From Pseudomonadota bacterium (GTDB lineage Bacteria; Desulfobacterota; Desulfobacteria; Desulfobacterales; Desulfosarcinaceae): DNA of 38,746 nucleotides. Numbering within the stretch: the first letter of the stretch is position 1; each line of letters starts with the position of its first letter. The translations under genes were made by a program, and so were the position numbers. The stretch spans positions 1 to 38,746 of the forward strand of contig JAEYRZ010000146.1 in NCBI GenBank assembly GCA_023435265.1, read 5' to 3'. The notes under the pieces were generated by a model, which saw only the letters and a list, made by a program, of their open reading frames with translations, was not told the DNA's origin and searched no databases. Shown piece after piece: positions 31,398 to 38,746 of this stretch.

Positions 31398-31859
31398 TTA
31401 CTATACCTCCTGAGGTTGGATTATGGATGTTCAACCAATCGACTCACTTGGACCGAATATCTTCCTGTCTCGCACCTCCCTTCATCTTGATTGTCCGCAA
31501 TATTCGCTGCCGGACTATTTAAAAAGCAAGCTTCTGATCTCATCTGTTGCGGGTTGCGGCGCGATTTGAATTGACGCCGTGTTGCTCAAAAAAACTATTA
31601 AATTCAGAGGGATATAATTAAACGAGATAGAATGAATACCATCCAGCCCGTACCTTGTCAATAATTTTCCCCCACCTTGCGCCCACAAAACGCCGTAGGA
31701 CGGCCATTTGCAGTCTTTTTCAATATCTGGAAACCGCGTGCGGATCAATCCCTACATATGGTGTGCACCGGCCCGCACGACCCCACCCGAAGAGGGTTGC
31801 GCCTGCCACCGGATTCAATTAACATCCGGTCAATCTAATCTCAGGCGCGGGGACCATTC
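31398..31859. promoter_or_regulatory. Intergenic region upstream of aprBA, with AT-rich leader
   Basis: A 462-bp divergent region between aprB and a YkgJ-type gene. It is AT-rich at about 31515-31670. It holds the aprB promoter (31633-31661), a leader of about 230 nt and a hairpin at 31493-31515 (GTCCG/CGGAC, extended by CA/TG with one bulge). The open frame 31748-31515 would read through the promoter and has no homologue that I recognise, so I do not call it a gene. Confidence 0.5.
31633..31661 (-). promoter_or_regulatory. Sigma-70-type promoter of aprBA
   Basis: Minus strand: TTGACA (31661-31656), 17-bp spacer, TATTCA (31638-31633). Both elements match the housekeeping consensus well; the -35 is perfect. 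A second weaker candidate lies nearer aprB (TTGCTT and GAATAT). Confidence 0.6.
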
Positions 31860-32582
31860 ATGATCGAAGCATTCTCCAATCTCGATCCGCATGACACGTT
31901 TCAGTTCGCCTGTCATCCGGGGATCTCTTGTTTCAATCACTGCTGCCGGGACCTCAACCAGGCCTTGACGCCTTATGATGTACTGCGTCTGAGGCGCGAG
32001 CTGAAAATCCCGAGCCATGAATTCCTCGAACATTATACCTGCGGGCATACGGGGCCCGCCAGCGGCCTGCCGATCGTGTCGCTGCGCTTCGAAGATCAAC
32101 GGCAGCGCGCCTGTCCGTTCGTCGCACCCGCCGGCTGCCGGGTGTATGCGGCACGGCCGGCCTCGTGCCGGCTCTACCCTCTGGCGCGCGCGTTGCGGCG
32201 TTCGCGCACCGACGGGCGCGTCAGCGTCCATTATGCCGTTATACGGGAGCCGCATTGTAAAGGATTCGACCAATCCCGAACGCAAACCGTCGCCTCCTGG
32301 ATCGGGAGCCAGGATCTGGCGACCGATTTCGAAATGAACGATCGGCTGCTGGCGCTGATCGCCCTGAAAAACCGCCTCCGGCCCGGATTGCTCCCTCCGG
32401 AACAGCACCACCTGCTGCGGACTGCGCTCTACGACCTGGACCGGTTCAAGACGCAAGTGGTCGCGGGCGGACTGAATCGGATCGGAGTACCGCACCCGGA
32501 TCCGGATTCGGACGATGATCTGGAGTGGCTCCGATGGGCGCTTGACTGGATCCGGATCAATCTCTTCGAAAACCTGCCTTGA
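31860..32582 (+). CDS. YkgJ-family cysteine-cluster protein (first of three)
   Basis: A 240-residue protein with the Cys pattern of the YkgJ (UPF0153) family, thought to bind zinc or an iron cluster: FACHPGISCFNHCC near the N-terminus, then a further Cys in HYTC, ACPFVAPAGCRVYAARPASCRLYP near 80-105. The family role is not known. The last 100 residues are helical and have no further motif. It has no signal peptide. The ribosome-binding site is weak. It is divergent from aprB and 91 nt upstream of the SDR gene. The protein at 33563-34354 resembles it closely in the N-terminal half. Confidence 0.8.
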   Translation: MIEAFSNLDPHDTFQFACHPGISCFNHCCRDLNQALTPYDVLRLRRELKIPSHEFLEHYTCGHTGPASGLPIVSLRFEDQRQRACPFVAPAGCRVYAARPASCRLYPLARALRRSRTDGRVSVHYAVIREPHCKGFDQSRTQTVASWIGSQDLATDFEMNDRLLALIALKNRLRPGLLPPEQHHLLRTALYDLDRFKTQVVAGGLNRIGVPHPDPDSDDDLEWLRWALDWIRINLFENLP

Positions 32583-32673
32583 AATGCGGATCGATCCGGA
32601 GGCGCACGCCGTCTCTGTTATGCCGAAAACCGCCGACCGACCGCCTCGAAGCGGAGCAAAGGAGTTCAAGGTC

Positions 32674-33483
32674 ATGAAAGACAAAGTGGCCCTCGTCCTG
32701 GGCAGCGTGAAAGGGATCGGCCGGGCGATCGGCCTGGACATGGCAAGAAACGGCGCCGCGGTCGTATACACATGGAACGACTGGCCGGAAAGCCTGCCCG
32801 ATCTGGAACGGGCGGCCGCGGCGACCGGACGGGAACACATGATCGCCCGGATCGATCTCCTGGACGTCGCGGCAATCGAAGAGCTGGTCGCTCAGATCAT
32901 CGCACGATTCGGCCGGCTCGACATTTTGATCAACAATATCGAGCGCGGGGGCTGGCCGGTGGTTCACGGCGCCTATACCCGCGAACAATGGGACCTCGAA
33001 CTGGCCACCACGTTGCGGTCCAAACAGTGGGTCTTCGGCTGCGCACTGCCGCATCTCAAAGCAAGCGGCGACGGCGTGGCGATCAATATCTCTTCGATCG
33101 CGGCCCTCACGGGGCGCAGCGGCCCGGCCAGCTGCATCTTTAATGAAGGGTACGCGGCCGCCAATCGCGGCATTTCCCTGCTCACGGAAACCTGGGCCAG
33201 GCTCGGCGCCCCTCAAGTCCGGGTCAATGAAATCATGCTGGGCATCTTCGAGACCCGCCACGCTCAGGGCACCCGCGGCTGGGGCCTATTGGATGCCGCC
33301 CAGCGGCAGTCCATCCTCGATCATACCCTCCTCCAGCGCACCGGCCGCCCGGAGGAAGTCGCCGCGGCCGTCCGCTTTATCATCCAGGATGCGCCGTTCA
33401 TGACGGGCAGCGTGCTGCGGCTGGACGGCGGGTATGTGCTGGGTGGGGAGAAAATCGCCCCCATGCCCACCGGAGTGCTTTGA
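32674..33483 (+). CDS. Divergent short-chain dehydrogenase/reductase-like protein
   Basis: A 269-residue SDR-fold protein. The cofactor loop reads LVLGSVKGIGRAIG (8-20) in place of TGxxxGIG; the usual NNAG reads NNIE (87-90). Ser140/Ser141 lie in INISS. The usual YxxxK is Y160-AAA-N164, so the catalytic Lys is missing. RVNEIMLG and the C-terminal VLRLDGGYVLGG match enoyl-reductase-like SDRs (FabI type), which also have altered motifs. It may be a non-catalytic or NAD(P)-binding relative. The ATG at 32674 has AAAGGAG upstream; the frame is open further but overlaps the YkgJ gene. A hairpin with T-run follows. Confidence 0.78.
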   Translation: MKDKVALVLGSVKGIGRAIGLDMARNGAAVVYTWNDWPESLPDLERAAAATGREHMIARIDLLDVAAIEELVAQIIARFGRLDILINNIERGGWPVVHGAYTREQWDLELATTLRSKQWVFGCALPHLKASGDGVAINISSIAALTGRSGPASCIFNEGYAAANRGISLLTETWARLGAPQVRVNEIMLGIFETRHAQGTRGWGLLDAAQRQSILDHTLLQRTGRPEEVAAAVRFIIQDAPFMTGSVLRLDGGYVLGGEKIAPMPTGVL

Positions 33484-33520
33484 ATGCGGCGCGCGCACCG
33501 GTTCGAAGCGAACGGCAGAA

Positions 33521-33559
33521 GCCGTCCCTTCTTGCCCGCAAGCGGAGGGGCGGCCTTTT
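33521..33559 (+). terminator. Likely terminator of the SDR gene
   Basis: An 8-bp outer stem (GCCGTCCC 33521-33528 with GGGGCGGC 33547-33554, one U-G wobble), an inner CTTGC/GCAAG stem, then CTTTT. It lies 38 nt after the SDR stop, between convergent genes. Confidence 0.6.
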
Positions 33560-33562
33560 CGC

Positions 33563-34354
33563 TCACACCCGCGGTCGCGGCCGAATCTGATCGGAAGACC
33601 TCCCCCAGACGAATACCCGGATGAATTCAAAACCGAAGGATAGCAGCGCCGTGTCCTCGGTGCGCAGCCTGCGGACCAACTCGCCTTTGATTCGATAGCG
33701 TTTCAAAAAGGTGCTGTTGAATACGAAATCGCGGAAGAGGTCGAGGTTGTAAACGGCCATGAAGGCCATGCGCCCCTTCTGCCCCTCGAATCCTTCCGGA
33801 CCCCACGGATTTTCTTCGAACAGCAGCCGAACCTCGGCCCAACGTCGGGTCATCTGATGATAGATCCCGGCGTCCTGGTCTTTGTACCACGCCTTGACGG
33901 TCCAGGATTGATCGGCATCCTTGCCCATACAGAACTCGGGCGGCCGAAAGAAATAGACCGGGTGCGTGCGCTTGCGAAGCACATCGTGCACCTCACCCGA
34001 TTCCACAGGAAAGCTGCGGCAGGTATCGGGCCGGTCCGTGTAGACCGCGCAGCCGCCCGCTTCTAGAAAGGGGCATGTCTGTTCCTCATTATCCGCCATG
34101 CGCAGCAGGACCTCCGGAAAATAATGGCCCGGACGCAGGACCACGTCGACATGACGATCGATGAAGGCATCCGAACGCATCCCGAGACGGCGGCCCAGGC
34201 GAAGTACGTCGTATGGGTAAAGAAAGAGATTCAGATTGCGGCAGCAGCGGTTGAAACACGCCAGCCCCGCATGGCAGCGGAAACGGAAGCTTTCGCCTTC
34301 CTGGATCTGACGACCCGGAAGTTGGTCGATCCGTTGCGCATCGATGCATTTCAT
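33563..34354 (-). CDS. YkgJ-family cysteine-cluster protein (second of three)
   Basis: A 263-residue protein with the cluster pattern FRCHAGLACFNRCCRNLN near 25-42 and TCPFLEAGGCAVYTDRPDTCRSFPVE near 93-118. The N-terminal half is close to the product of 31860-32582 (LNLFLYPYDVLRLGRRLG against LNQALTPYDVLRLRREL). The C-terminal half is a different helical region with RMAFMAVYNLDLFRDFVF. It is coupled by an ATGA overlap (34351-34354) to the third YkgJ-type gene upstream. Confidence 0.82.
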   Translation of the reverse strand: MKCIDAQRIDQLPGRQIQEGESFRFRCHAGLACFNRCCRNLNLFLYPYDVLRLGRRLGMRSDAFIDRHVDVVLRPGHYFPEVLLRMADNEEQTCPFLEAGGCAVYTDRPDTCRSFPVESGEVHDVLRKRTHPVYFFRPPEFCMGKDADQSWTVKAWYKDQDAGIYHQMTRRWAEVRLLFEENPWGPEGFEGQKGRMAFMAVYNLDLFRDFVFNSTFLKRYRIKGELVRRLRTEDTALLSFGFEFIRVFVWGRSSDQIRPRPRV

Positions 34355-34944
34355 GGCGCTACTCCATTATCTTCACGAGGTGCTCCGGTTGGCCGGCCGG
34401 GACGGCTCAAGACCATTTCGGCAATCGTCATCCGGCGCTTGCCGGTCCAGCCGGCAAGGCGGCGCGCTTCCTGCTCCAACTCGGCGACCGCCTGATAAAA
34501 CGGCGTTCGGTCCAAACGCCGCTCTGCTTCCGGTTGGGGCAGGCGCTCGCACGATGCGCATCCCGGACCGTCGTGAACCCGCCCGTCAGGCAGCAGAAGG
34601 CGATGCGGGATCCCGTGCAAGCGACAGATCATCGGGCGGAAATCATAAAGCAAGCAGCGTCCGGCCTCATTCAGGGGGCAGAGACTGCCGGCCGGCATGC
34701 CTTGACGGTGAATGTCACGCGAGCGCCGGGTTACCTCCCGGCACCGTTCGATCGTCAGCCGGTCCAATCCGGCCTGAAGGAAAAGGTGCTCGACGATCGT
34801 GTGATGATAAAAACGGCTGCGGCAGCAGTTGTCTTCGCATCCATTGCAGACGAATCCATACGCCTGCGCCGTCTCCTGGTAAGCCGCGTCCATCAGGCGA
34901 TAAATATCGGCGAGCTGCTCTAGAATGGGTGAAAATGTGTGCAT
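34351..34944 (-). CDS. YkgJ-family cysteine-cluster protein (third of three)
   Basis: A 197-residue protein with FVCNGCEDNCCRSRFYH near 31-47, then LCPLNEAGRCLLYDFRPMICRLHG near 87-110 and a GPGCASCERL pair near 126. It is less like the other two, so it may have a different partner. The start at 34944 lies 7 nt after the end of the dGTPase-like gene; the longer frame to 35001 would overlap that gene by 50 nt. It is translationally coupled to the second YkgJ gene. The minus-strand order dgt-like, YkgJ, YkgJ suggests co-expression. Confidence 0.78.
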   Translation of the reverse strand: MHTFSPILEQLADIYRLMDAAYQETAQAYGFVCNGCEDNCCRSRFYHHTIVEHLFLQAGLDRLTIERCREVTRRSRDIHRQGMPAGSLCPLNEAGRCLLYDFRPMICRLHGIPHRLLLPDGRVHDGPGCASCERLPQPEAERRLDRTPFYQAVAELEQEARRLAGWTGKRRMTIAEMVLSRPGRPTGAPREDNGVAP

Positions 34945-34951
34945 GCGGGAC

Positions 34952-36007
34952 TCAAAAGGGGGTAGCCGGGAAATAGGTTCGGGAATAGAGCGCCAGCGCA
35001 TAGCGGTCCGTCATGCAGGCCAACAGATCGCAAACCAGCCGTTCTTTGGAACGGTGGTTCGCGGAAGGCGCCGGCAGCCGCATCTTGCCCAGTTCGCAGG
35101 TCAACGCCCGTTCATCGTTGAGCAAGAACGCGTAGAGCTCGGACATGATTTTTTTCGCCTTGATGAACTCGGCGTGAACCTTTGCCGAGCGATAGACGTT
35201 GTCATAGAGGAATTGACGCAGCTCGGTCATGGCACCGAAAACGCGCGCGCTCATGTCCAGCCGAAAAGCGCCCTCCTGCGGTCGACTGTGCACGATCAAA
35301 TCGGTCATCATGGTGGTGATGCGGTCGCTCGGCGTGGCGCCGAGGATCTCCATACAGCGCGGCGGAATCTGCGCTTCGGAAATGACGCCGCTGTAAATGG
35401 CGTCATCCAGGTCATGATTCAGATAGGCCATGATGTCCGCCACCCGGACGACGCGCCCTTCGAGCGTACATGGCATTTCGCGGGGATTCTTGGGCATGAT
35501 CTCGCCATAGCCCTTGGAGTGCTTGAGAATTCCGTCGCGCACTTCATAGGTGAGGTTCAAGCCCTGGCCGTGGTTTTCGAGTACATGCACGACACGCAGG
35601 CTTTGTCCCTGGTGGGAGAAGGCGGGTGAAAAGATCTCTTTAAGCACGGTTTCGCCGCCATGGCCGAACGGGGTGTGTCCGAGGTCATGGCCCAGCGCAA
35701 TCGCCTCGGCCAGGTCCTCGTTGAGAAACATGGCCCGGGCGATGGTCCGCGCGATCTGGGCGACCTCCAGGGTGTGCGTCAGACGTGTGCGATATTCATC
35801 TCCCGAGGGATTGAGGAAGACTTGGGTCTTGTGTTTCAGACGCCGGAATGCATTGCTGAACAGGATGCGCTCTTTATCCACCTGAAAGGCGGTGCGGATG
35901 GGGCAATCCGCCTCCGGCCGCGCGCGGCCCTTGGATTGTGCGCTCAGGCAACCGAACGGAGACATGAAGTTGGCTTCGCGTTTTTGAAATTCTTCCCTTA
36001 AAGTCAT
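34952..36007 (-). CDS. dgt: dGTP triphosphohydrolase-like HD-domain protein
   Basis: A 351-residue protein of the dGTPase family. It has the HD-domain metal ligands: His in RLTHTLEVAQIAR, His-Asp in GHDLGHTPFGHGGE and Asp in RVADIMAYLNHD. It probably hydrolyses dGTP, or dNTPs broadly, to the nucleoside and triphosphate, and so limits dNTP pools. The closest type is the shorter 'dGTPase-like' group, not the 500-residue E. coli Dgt. The chosen start is the ATG at 36007; a TTG three codons earlier is possible. Ribosome-binding site weak. First in a minus-strand set with two YkgJ genes. Confidence 0.88.
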   Translation of the reverse strand: MTLREEFQKREANFMSPFGCLSAQSKGRARPEADCPIRTAFQVDKERILFSNAFRRLKHKTQVFLNPSGDEYRTRLTHTLEVAQIARTIARAMFLNEDLAEAIALGHDLGHTPFGHGGETVLKEIFSPAFSHQGQSLRVVHVLENHGQGLNLTYEVRDGILKHSKGYGEIMPKNPREMPCTLEGRVVRVADIMAYLNHDLDDAIYSGVISEAQIPPRCMEILGATPSDRITTMMTDLIVHSRPQEGAFRLDMSARVFGAMTELRQFLYDNVYRSAKVHAEFIKAKKIMSELYAFLLNDERALTCELGKMRLPAPSANHRSKERLVCDLLACMTDRYALALYSRTYFPATPF

Positions 36008-36155
36008 GATCCGCAAGCTGCAAATGCGAGGTTGCTATTAACACGGCCGCCGCACGATGCTATAAACAGGGGCACAAGCCTAAACCATTCGGGTTGCGCT
36101 GGCAACGCTTTTGTCTGAAGGTCGGACATAAGGCACCGATGAAGAAGGAAAATGC

Positions 36156-36716
36156 ATGAACGGCCATTCCCTGGTCATGGGACAATTGACCGACTTCGTG
36201 ACCGGCACGGTCTTGCCCGATACCCACGATGAACGCTATCGCCAGAAAATCGCCCGCTGGCTTGTTATGGAAAAAGGATATACGCCGACGAATCTGAAGC
36301 CGCACCTTCTGGAAATCCGCATTGCGGGTAAATATGCACGCATTCCGGTGGCCTGGACCGTTTGGGAAGGAATGCGCCTGATCATGATCGTTCACTATGG
36401 GCCCGGATCTCTGGTGACGCGCCATCGCCCGGCGCTGGCCATGAGCCGCCTGGCCGCACCTTATCAGGTTCCCGTAGTGGTCGTCACGAATGGCGAAACG
36501 GCCGAGATCCTGGACGGCGGCTCGGGCCGCATCACCGCCGCAGGATTCGATGGCATTCCCGCAGCATCCGAAATCGCCGACCGAATACGCGATCATCGAT
36601 GGGAGGCGATCGCGCCGGAGCGCATTGAGTTGGAACAACGGATTCTCATGGCCTTCGAAGTCGACGACCGTTGCCCCTGCGACGATACCATCTGCCGCAT
36701 CGAGGCGCCGCGATGA
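36156..36716 (+). CDS. Degenerate HsdR-N-like (PD-(D/E)XK fold) protein
   Basis: A 186-residue protein resembling the N-terminal nuclease-fold domain of type I restriction HsdR subunits, found alone in many Desulfobacterota. The positions where active members have the acidic residue and E-x-K read RIPVAWTVWEG and IMIVHYGPG, so the nuclease centre is missing. The remaining fold markers are seen: WLVMEKGY, HRPALAMSRLAAPYQVPVVVVTNGETAEILD. The C-terminus has a three-Cys motif CPCDDTIC (about 174-181) that could bind metal. Its role is unknown; no HsdM or HsdS is nearby. It ends in an ATGA overlap with the deaminase gene. Confidence 0.7.
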   Translation: MNGHSLVMGQLTDFVTGTVLPDTHDERYRQKIARWLVMEKGYTPTNLKPHLLEIRIAGKYARIPVAWTVWEGMRLIMIVHYGPGSLVTRHRPALAMSRLAAPYQVPVVVVTNGETAEILDGGSGRITAAGFDGIPAASEIADRIRDHRWEAIAPERIELEQRILMAFEVDDRCPCDDTICRIEAPR

Positions 36717-37234
36717 AGATCGCACACGATCGTTTCATGGGTATGGCGCTCGACCTCGCCCGCGAAGCGCTGGCCGCGGGCGAATTCCCGGTCGGCTGTA
36801 TTCTCGTATACGACGGGAATCCGATCGCCGGCGCAGGGCGCACCGGGACGCGGCGGTATACCCCCAGCGAGTTGGATCATGCTGAAATGATTGCCCTGCG
36901 CCGAATGGAAAACCTGGATTTTCCGGTTGACCGCACCCGGGTTACCCTGTACTGCACCCTGGAGCCCTGCCTGATGTGCTTCGGCGCCTTATTGATCAGC
37001 GGCATCGGATCGATCGTCTACGCGTACGAAGATGCGATGGGCGGTGGCACGCAATGCGACCGATCGCATCTGCCGCCCCTCTATCGCGACAGGAACCTGC
37101 AGGTCCTGCCGGGAATCGGCCGCGCGGAAAGCCTTGCGCTCTTCAAATCCTTTTTCAGCCGGCCGGACTGCACGTATTGGCGTGACAGCCTGCTGGCCCG
37201 GTACACCCTGGCCTGCCCGGATACGTCCGAGTGA
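36713..37234 (+). CDS. TadA-like nucleoside/cytidine deaminase family protein
   Basis: A 173-residue zinc deaminase. The zinc and catalytic residues are seen: HAEMIAL (His and catalytic Glu near 58-60) and PCLMCFGAL (two Cys near 88-91). The start at 36713 overlaps the stop of the preceding gene by ATGA; an upstream ATG at 36671 in the same frame lies inside that gene. The chain resembles tRNA-adenosine deaminase TadA but has a longer C-terminal part with Cys in SRPDCTYW. It could be TadA or a nucleobase deaminase. It lies upstream of infC with 154 nt between. Confidence 0.8.
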   Translation: MKIAHDRFMGMALDLAREALAAGEFPVGCILVYDGNPIAGAGRTGTRRYTPSELDHAEMIALRRMENLDFPVDRTRVTLYCTLEPCLMCFGALLISGIGSIVYAYEDAMGGGTQCDRSHLPPLYRDRNLQVLPGIGRAESLALFKSFFSRPDCTYWRDSLLARYTLACPDTSE

Positions 37235-37388
37235 TTTCAGGCATTTTTGTGCTTGCATTTATACACGGGTTTCTATAAGGAGATAAGATTTTAAAAATGG
37301 GCCCCAACGGCCGAGCCGGAACCATTTCGATCTGAGGCGAAGCCGCCGAGGGGCGGACGTACTAACCAGGGAGCCAGGAGGTGTCGGC
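37235..37388 (+). promoter_or_regulatory. Leader region of infC with possible promoter and hairpins
   Basis: A possible promoter lies at 37252-37279 (CTTGCA, 16-bp spacer, TATAAG). Downstream are small hairpins: CGGC/GCCG at 37308-37318 and CCGCC/GGCGG with GAGG loop at 37343-37356, then AGGAGGT for infC. IF3-L35-L20 operons are often autoregulated through leader RNA structure (L20 leader in Firmicutes; operator sites in E. coli), so this may be such a leader. It does not match any leader class that I can name. Confidence 0.35.
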
Positions 37389-37925
37389 ATAGCTCTAAAC
37401 AAATCCGAAAAAGACAGCCAGGCGCAACGCACGCGAATCAATACGAACATTCGGGTGCGGGAAGTCCGGGTGATCGACCCGGACGGCAATCAGATCGGCA
37501 TCTTGCCAATCAGGGAAGCGTTGAATGCCGCTTCCGAATTTGGTCTCGACCTTGTTGAAATCTCGCCCACGGCCAAACCGCCGGTATGCAAGATAATGGA
37601 TTACGGGCGATTTAAATATGAGCAGACCAAGAAACAGCAGGAAGCCAAGAAAAAACAGGCCACTTTCCAGCTCAAGGAAATTAAGGTGCGCCCCAAGACC
37701 GGCGAGCACGATCTTCAAACCAAGCTGGGGCATATACGAAAATTTCTTGAGCGCAAGGACAAGGTCAAAGTAACCGTGATGTTCCGGGGCCGCGAAATCG
37801 CCCTGGCTGACCGGGGGCGCGAACTACTGCAGGTGATCGCCAATGAAGTCGGCGCGCTTGCGGTCGTTGAGCAGGAGCCTAAATTCGAAGGCCGTACCAT
37901 GATGATGGTGCTGGCTCCGAAATAG
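37389..37925 (+). CDS. infC: Translation initiation factor IF-3, AUA start codon
   Basis: A 178-residue IF-3 that stops subunit association and checks initiator tRNA and start codon. The N-domain begins RINTNIRVREVRVIDPDGNQIG and the C-domain has FRGREIALADRGRELL, both typical. The frame has no ATG, GTG or TTG at the right place. ATA at 37389 is 7 nt after AGGAGGT, and the next candidate, GTG at 37455, would cut the conserved N-terminal strand and lacks a ribosome-binding site. Rare start codons (AUU, AUC, AUA) are known for infC and allow IF-3 to repress its own translation. Followed by rpmI and rplT in the usual order. Confidence 0.93.
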   Translation: MALNKSEKDSQAQRTRINTNIRVREVRVIDPDGNQIGILPIREALNAASEFGLDLVEISPTAKPPVCKIMDYGRFKYEQTKKQQEAKKKQATFQLKEIKVRPKTGEHDLQTKLGHIRKFLERKDKVKVTVMFRGREIALADRGRELLQVIANEVGALAVVEQEPKFEGRTMMMVLAPK

Positions 37926-38092
37926 CCTCTTCTCAGGTGCACCGCCCTTACTTGGCAAGTGCGGCTTCGGGCGGGCCAAGGCGTATTACGCTCACGACTT
38001 GCTATTTTTAAAGCACGCCATCGGATTTGAAGGCTATCCGTACCATATTGCGAACGCCGCCGACCCAAAGCCGCGGCGAAGAGGAGATGACC

Positions 38093-38290
38093 ATGCCCAA
38101 AATCAAAACCAACCGCTCCGCCGCAAAACGCTTTTCCAAGACCGGCGGGGGAAAATTCACGTTCAACAAGTCGCATCACAGTCATATTCTGACTTCGAAG
38201 AGTCCCAAACGCAAGCGGCAGCTGAGGCGGGCTCAAGTCATCAAAACCAGCGACCTTCGTGAAATCCGACGCCTGCTGCCTTGCGGATAG
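38093..38290 (+). CDS. rpmI: 50S ribosomal protein L35
   Basis: A 65-residue basic protein, normal length, with the family start MPKIKTNRSAAKRF and the C-terminal RQLRRAQVIKTSDLREIRRLLP. GAGGAG is 6 nt before the ATG. It is placed between infC and rplT, 167 nt after infC. The frame extends upstream without a better start. Part of the large ribosomal subunit. Confidence 0.96.
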   Translation: MPKIKTNRSAAKRFSKTGGGKFTFNKSHHSHILTSKSPKRKRQLRRAQVIKTSDLREIRRLLPCG

Positions 38291-38374
38291 GCTATAATTC
38301 GGGTGAATGCAGCAGCCCGGCGATATGCGTTGGAAAAGATGTTACGCAAGGCCGTTCGATAAGGAGAGATTAAC

Positions 38375-38728
38375 ATGCGCATTAAAAGAGGATTCAAAGC
38401 CCGCAGGCGCCGCAACAAATTGTTGCAGCTGGCGAAAGGGTTCCGGGGCGGGCGCAGTAAGGTCTACCGCGCCGCGGCTGACGCGGTGGACAAAGCCCTG
38501 AACTATTCATACCGCGACCGCCGCCAGAAGAAACGCGATTACCGGCGTCTGTGGATCGTCCGGATCAATGCGGCCGCCCGTATGCACGACATGTCTTACA
38601 GCGTGCTGATGAGCGGACTGAAAAAAGCCGAGGTGAAGCTGGACCGCAAAGTTCTGGCCGATCTGGCCATATCCGAACCCGCCGGTTTCGCGCAAATCGC
38701 CGCATTGGCCGCCGCCACGCGGGCTTGA
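38375..38728 (+). CDS. rplT: 50S ribosomal protein L20
   Basis: A 117-residue protein of normal length that binds 23S rRNA early in assembly of the large subunit and often represses its own operon. Family blocks are KARRRRNKLLQLAKGFRGGRSKVYRAA, YRDRRQKKRDYRRLWIVRINAAAR and LAISEPAGFAQI. AAGGAG lies before the ATG. It lies 84 nt after rpmI and is the last gene in the window; the usual pheS would be expected beyond the right edge. Confidence 0.97.
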   Translation: MRIKRGFKARRRRNKLLQLAKGFRGGRSKVYRAAADAVDKALNYSYRDRRQKKRDYRRLWIVRINAAARMHDMSYSVLMSGLKKAEVKLDRKVLADLAISEPAGFAQIAALAAATRA

Positions 38729-38746
38729 TTCGCGACCCAAGAATAC

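Noticed and set aside
31515..31748. A 77-codon minus-strand frame upstream of aprB
   Set aside because: It contains the likely aprBA promoter, has no ribosome-binding site and no recognisable family.
36671..36712. A longer start for the deaminase
   Set aside because: It lies inside the preceding gene; the ATG at 36713 with ATGA overlap is more natural.
36156..36716. A restriction-modification system
   Set aside because: Only an HsdR-N-like protein without catalytic residues is present; no methylase or specificity gene.
1..38746. Mobile elements, prophage or CRISPR array
   Set aside because: No transposase, integrase, terminal inverted repeats, phage genes or spaced direct repeats were seen, although two tRNA genes could serve as integration sites.

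Overview
The window reads as a chromosome segment from a GC-rich dissimilatory sulfate-reducing bacterium of the Desulfobacterota, most like the Desulfobacterales. The basis is the full sulfate-activation set (sat, aprB-aprA, qmoA-qmoB-qmoC), a selenocysteine-containing periplasmic formate dehydrogenase and many sigma-54 and two-component proteins. I see no insertion sequence, phage, integrase or CRISPR array. Apart from two short AT-rich intergenic islands, base composition looks even by eye.

Layout. 100-3897 (-): formate dehydrogenase, a catalytic subunit with an in-frame UGA at 3322-3324 and an iron-sulfur subunit. 4088-10662 (-): a tightly packed six-gene set: a large ATPase/SARP-type regulator, a receiver-STAS protein, a TlpA-like thioredoxin, a membrane protein with a rhodanese-like domain lacking its catalytic Cys, a MauE/DoxX-like membrane protein and a small probable lipoprotein. 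10873-11604 (+): a second receiver-STAS protein. 11704-13160: an acidic hypothetical protein, two tRNA-Ser genes and a cyclic-nucleotide-binding-domain protein. 13444-16363 (+): sat and a beta-helix transferase. 16388-21583 (-): a degenerate receiver, a CBS-pair protein, a DASS/SLC13 anion transporter, a sensor kinase and two single-domain receivers. 21804-23500 (-): a PAS/sigma-54 activator and a NifX-like protein. 23626-31397 (-): aprBA and qmoABC. 31860-36007: three YkgJ-type cysteine-cluster proteins, a divergent SDR and a dGTPase-like HD protein. 36156-38728 (+): a degenerate HsdR-N-like protein, a nucleoside deaminase, then infC-rpmI-rplT.

How the genes fit together. Sat makes APS from sulfate and ATP. 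AprBA reduces APS to sulfite, and QmoABC is the membrane complex expected to pass electrons from the quinone pool to AprBA. Formate dehydrogenase could supply electrons from periplasmic formate. The DASS transporter may bring in sulfate or another anion, and it is packed with signalling proteins that carry no DNA-binding domain, which suggests control at the protein level. The 4088-10662 set looks like an envelope redox module with its own signalling proteins. The dsr genes and pyrophosphatase are not in this window.

The most novel-looking points are the two receiver-STAS proteins without the phospho-acceptor serine, the Cys-less transmembrane rhodanese protein, the transporter/kinase/pseudo-receiver operon, and a sigma-54 activator with an altered Walker B motif. 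All functional links for these are inferred from neighbourhood and motifs read by eye.
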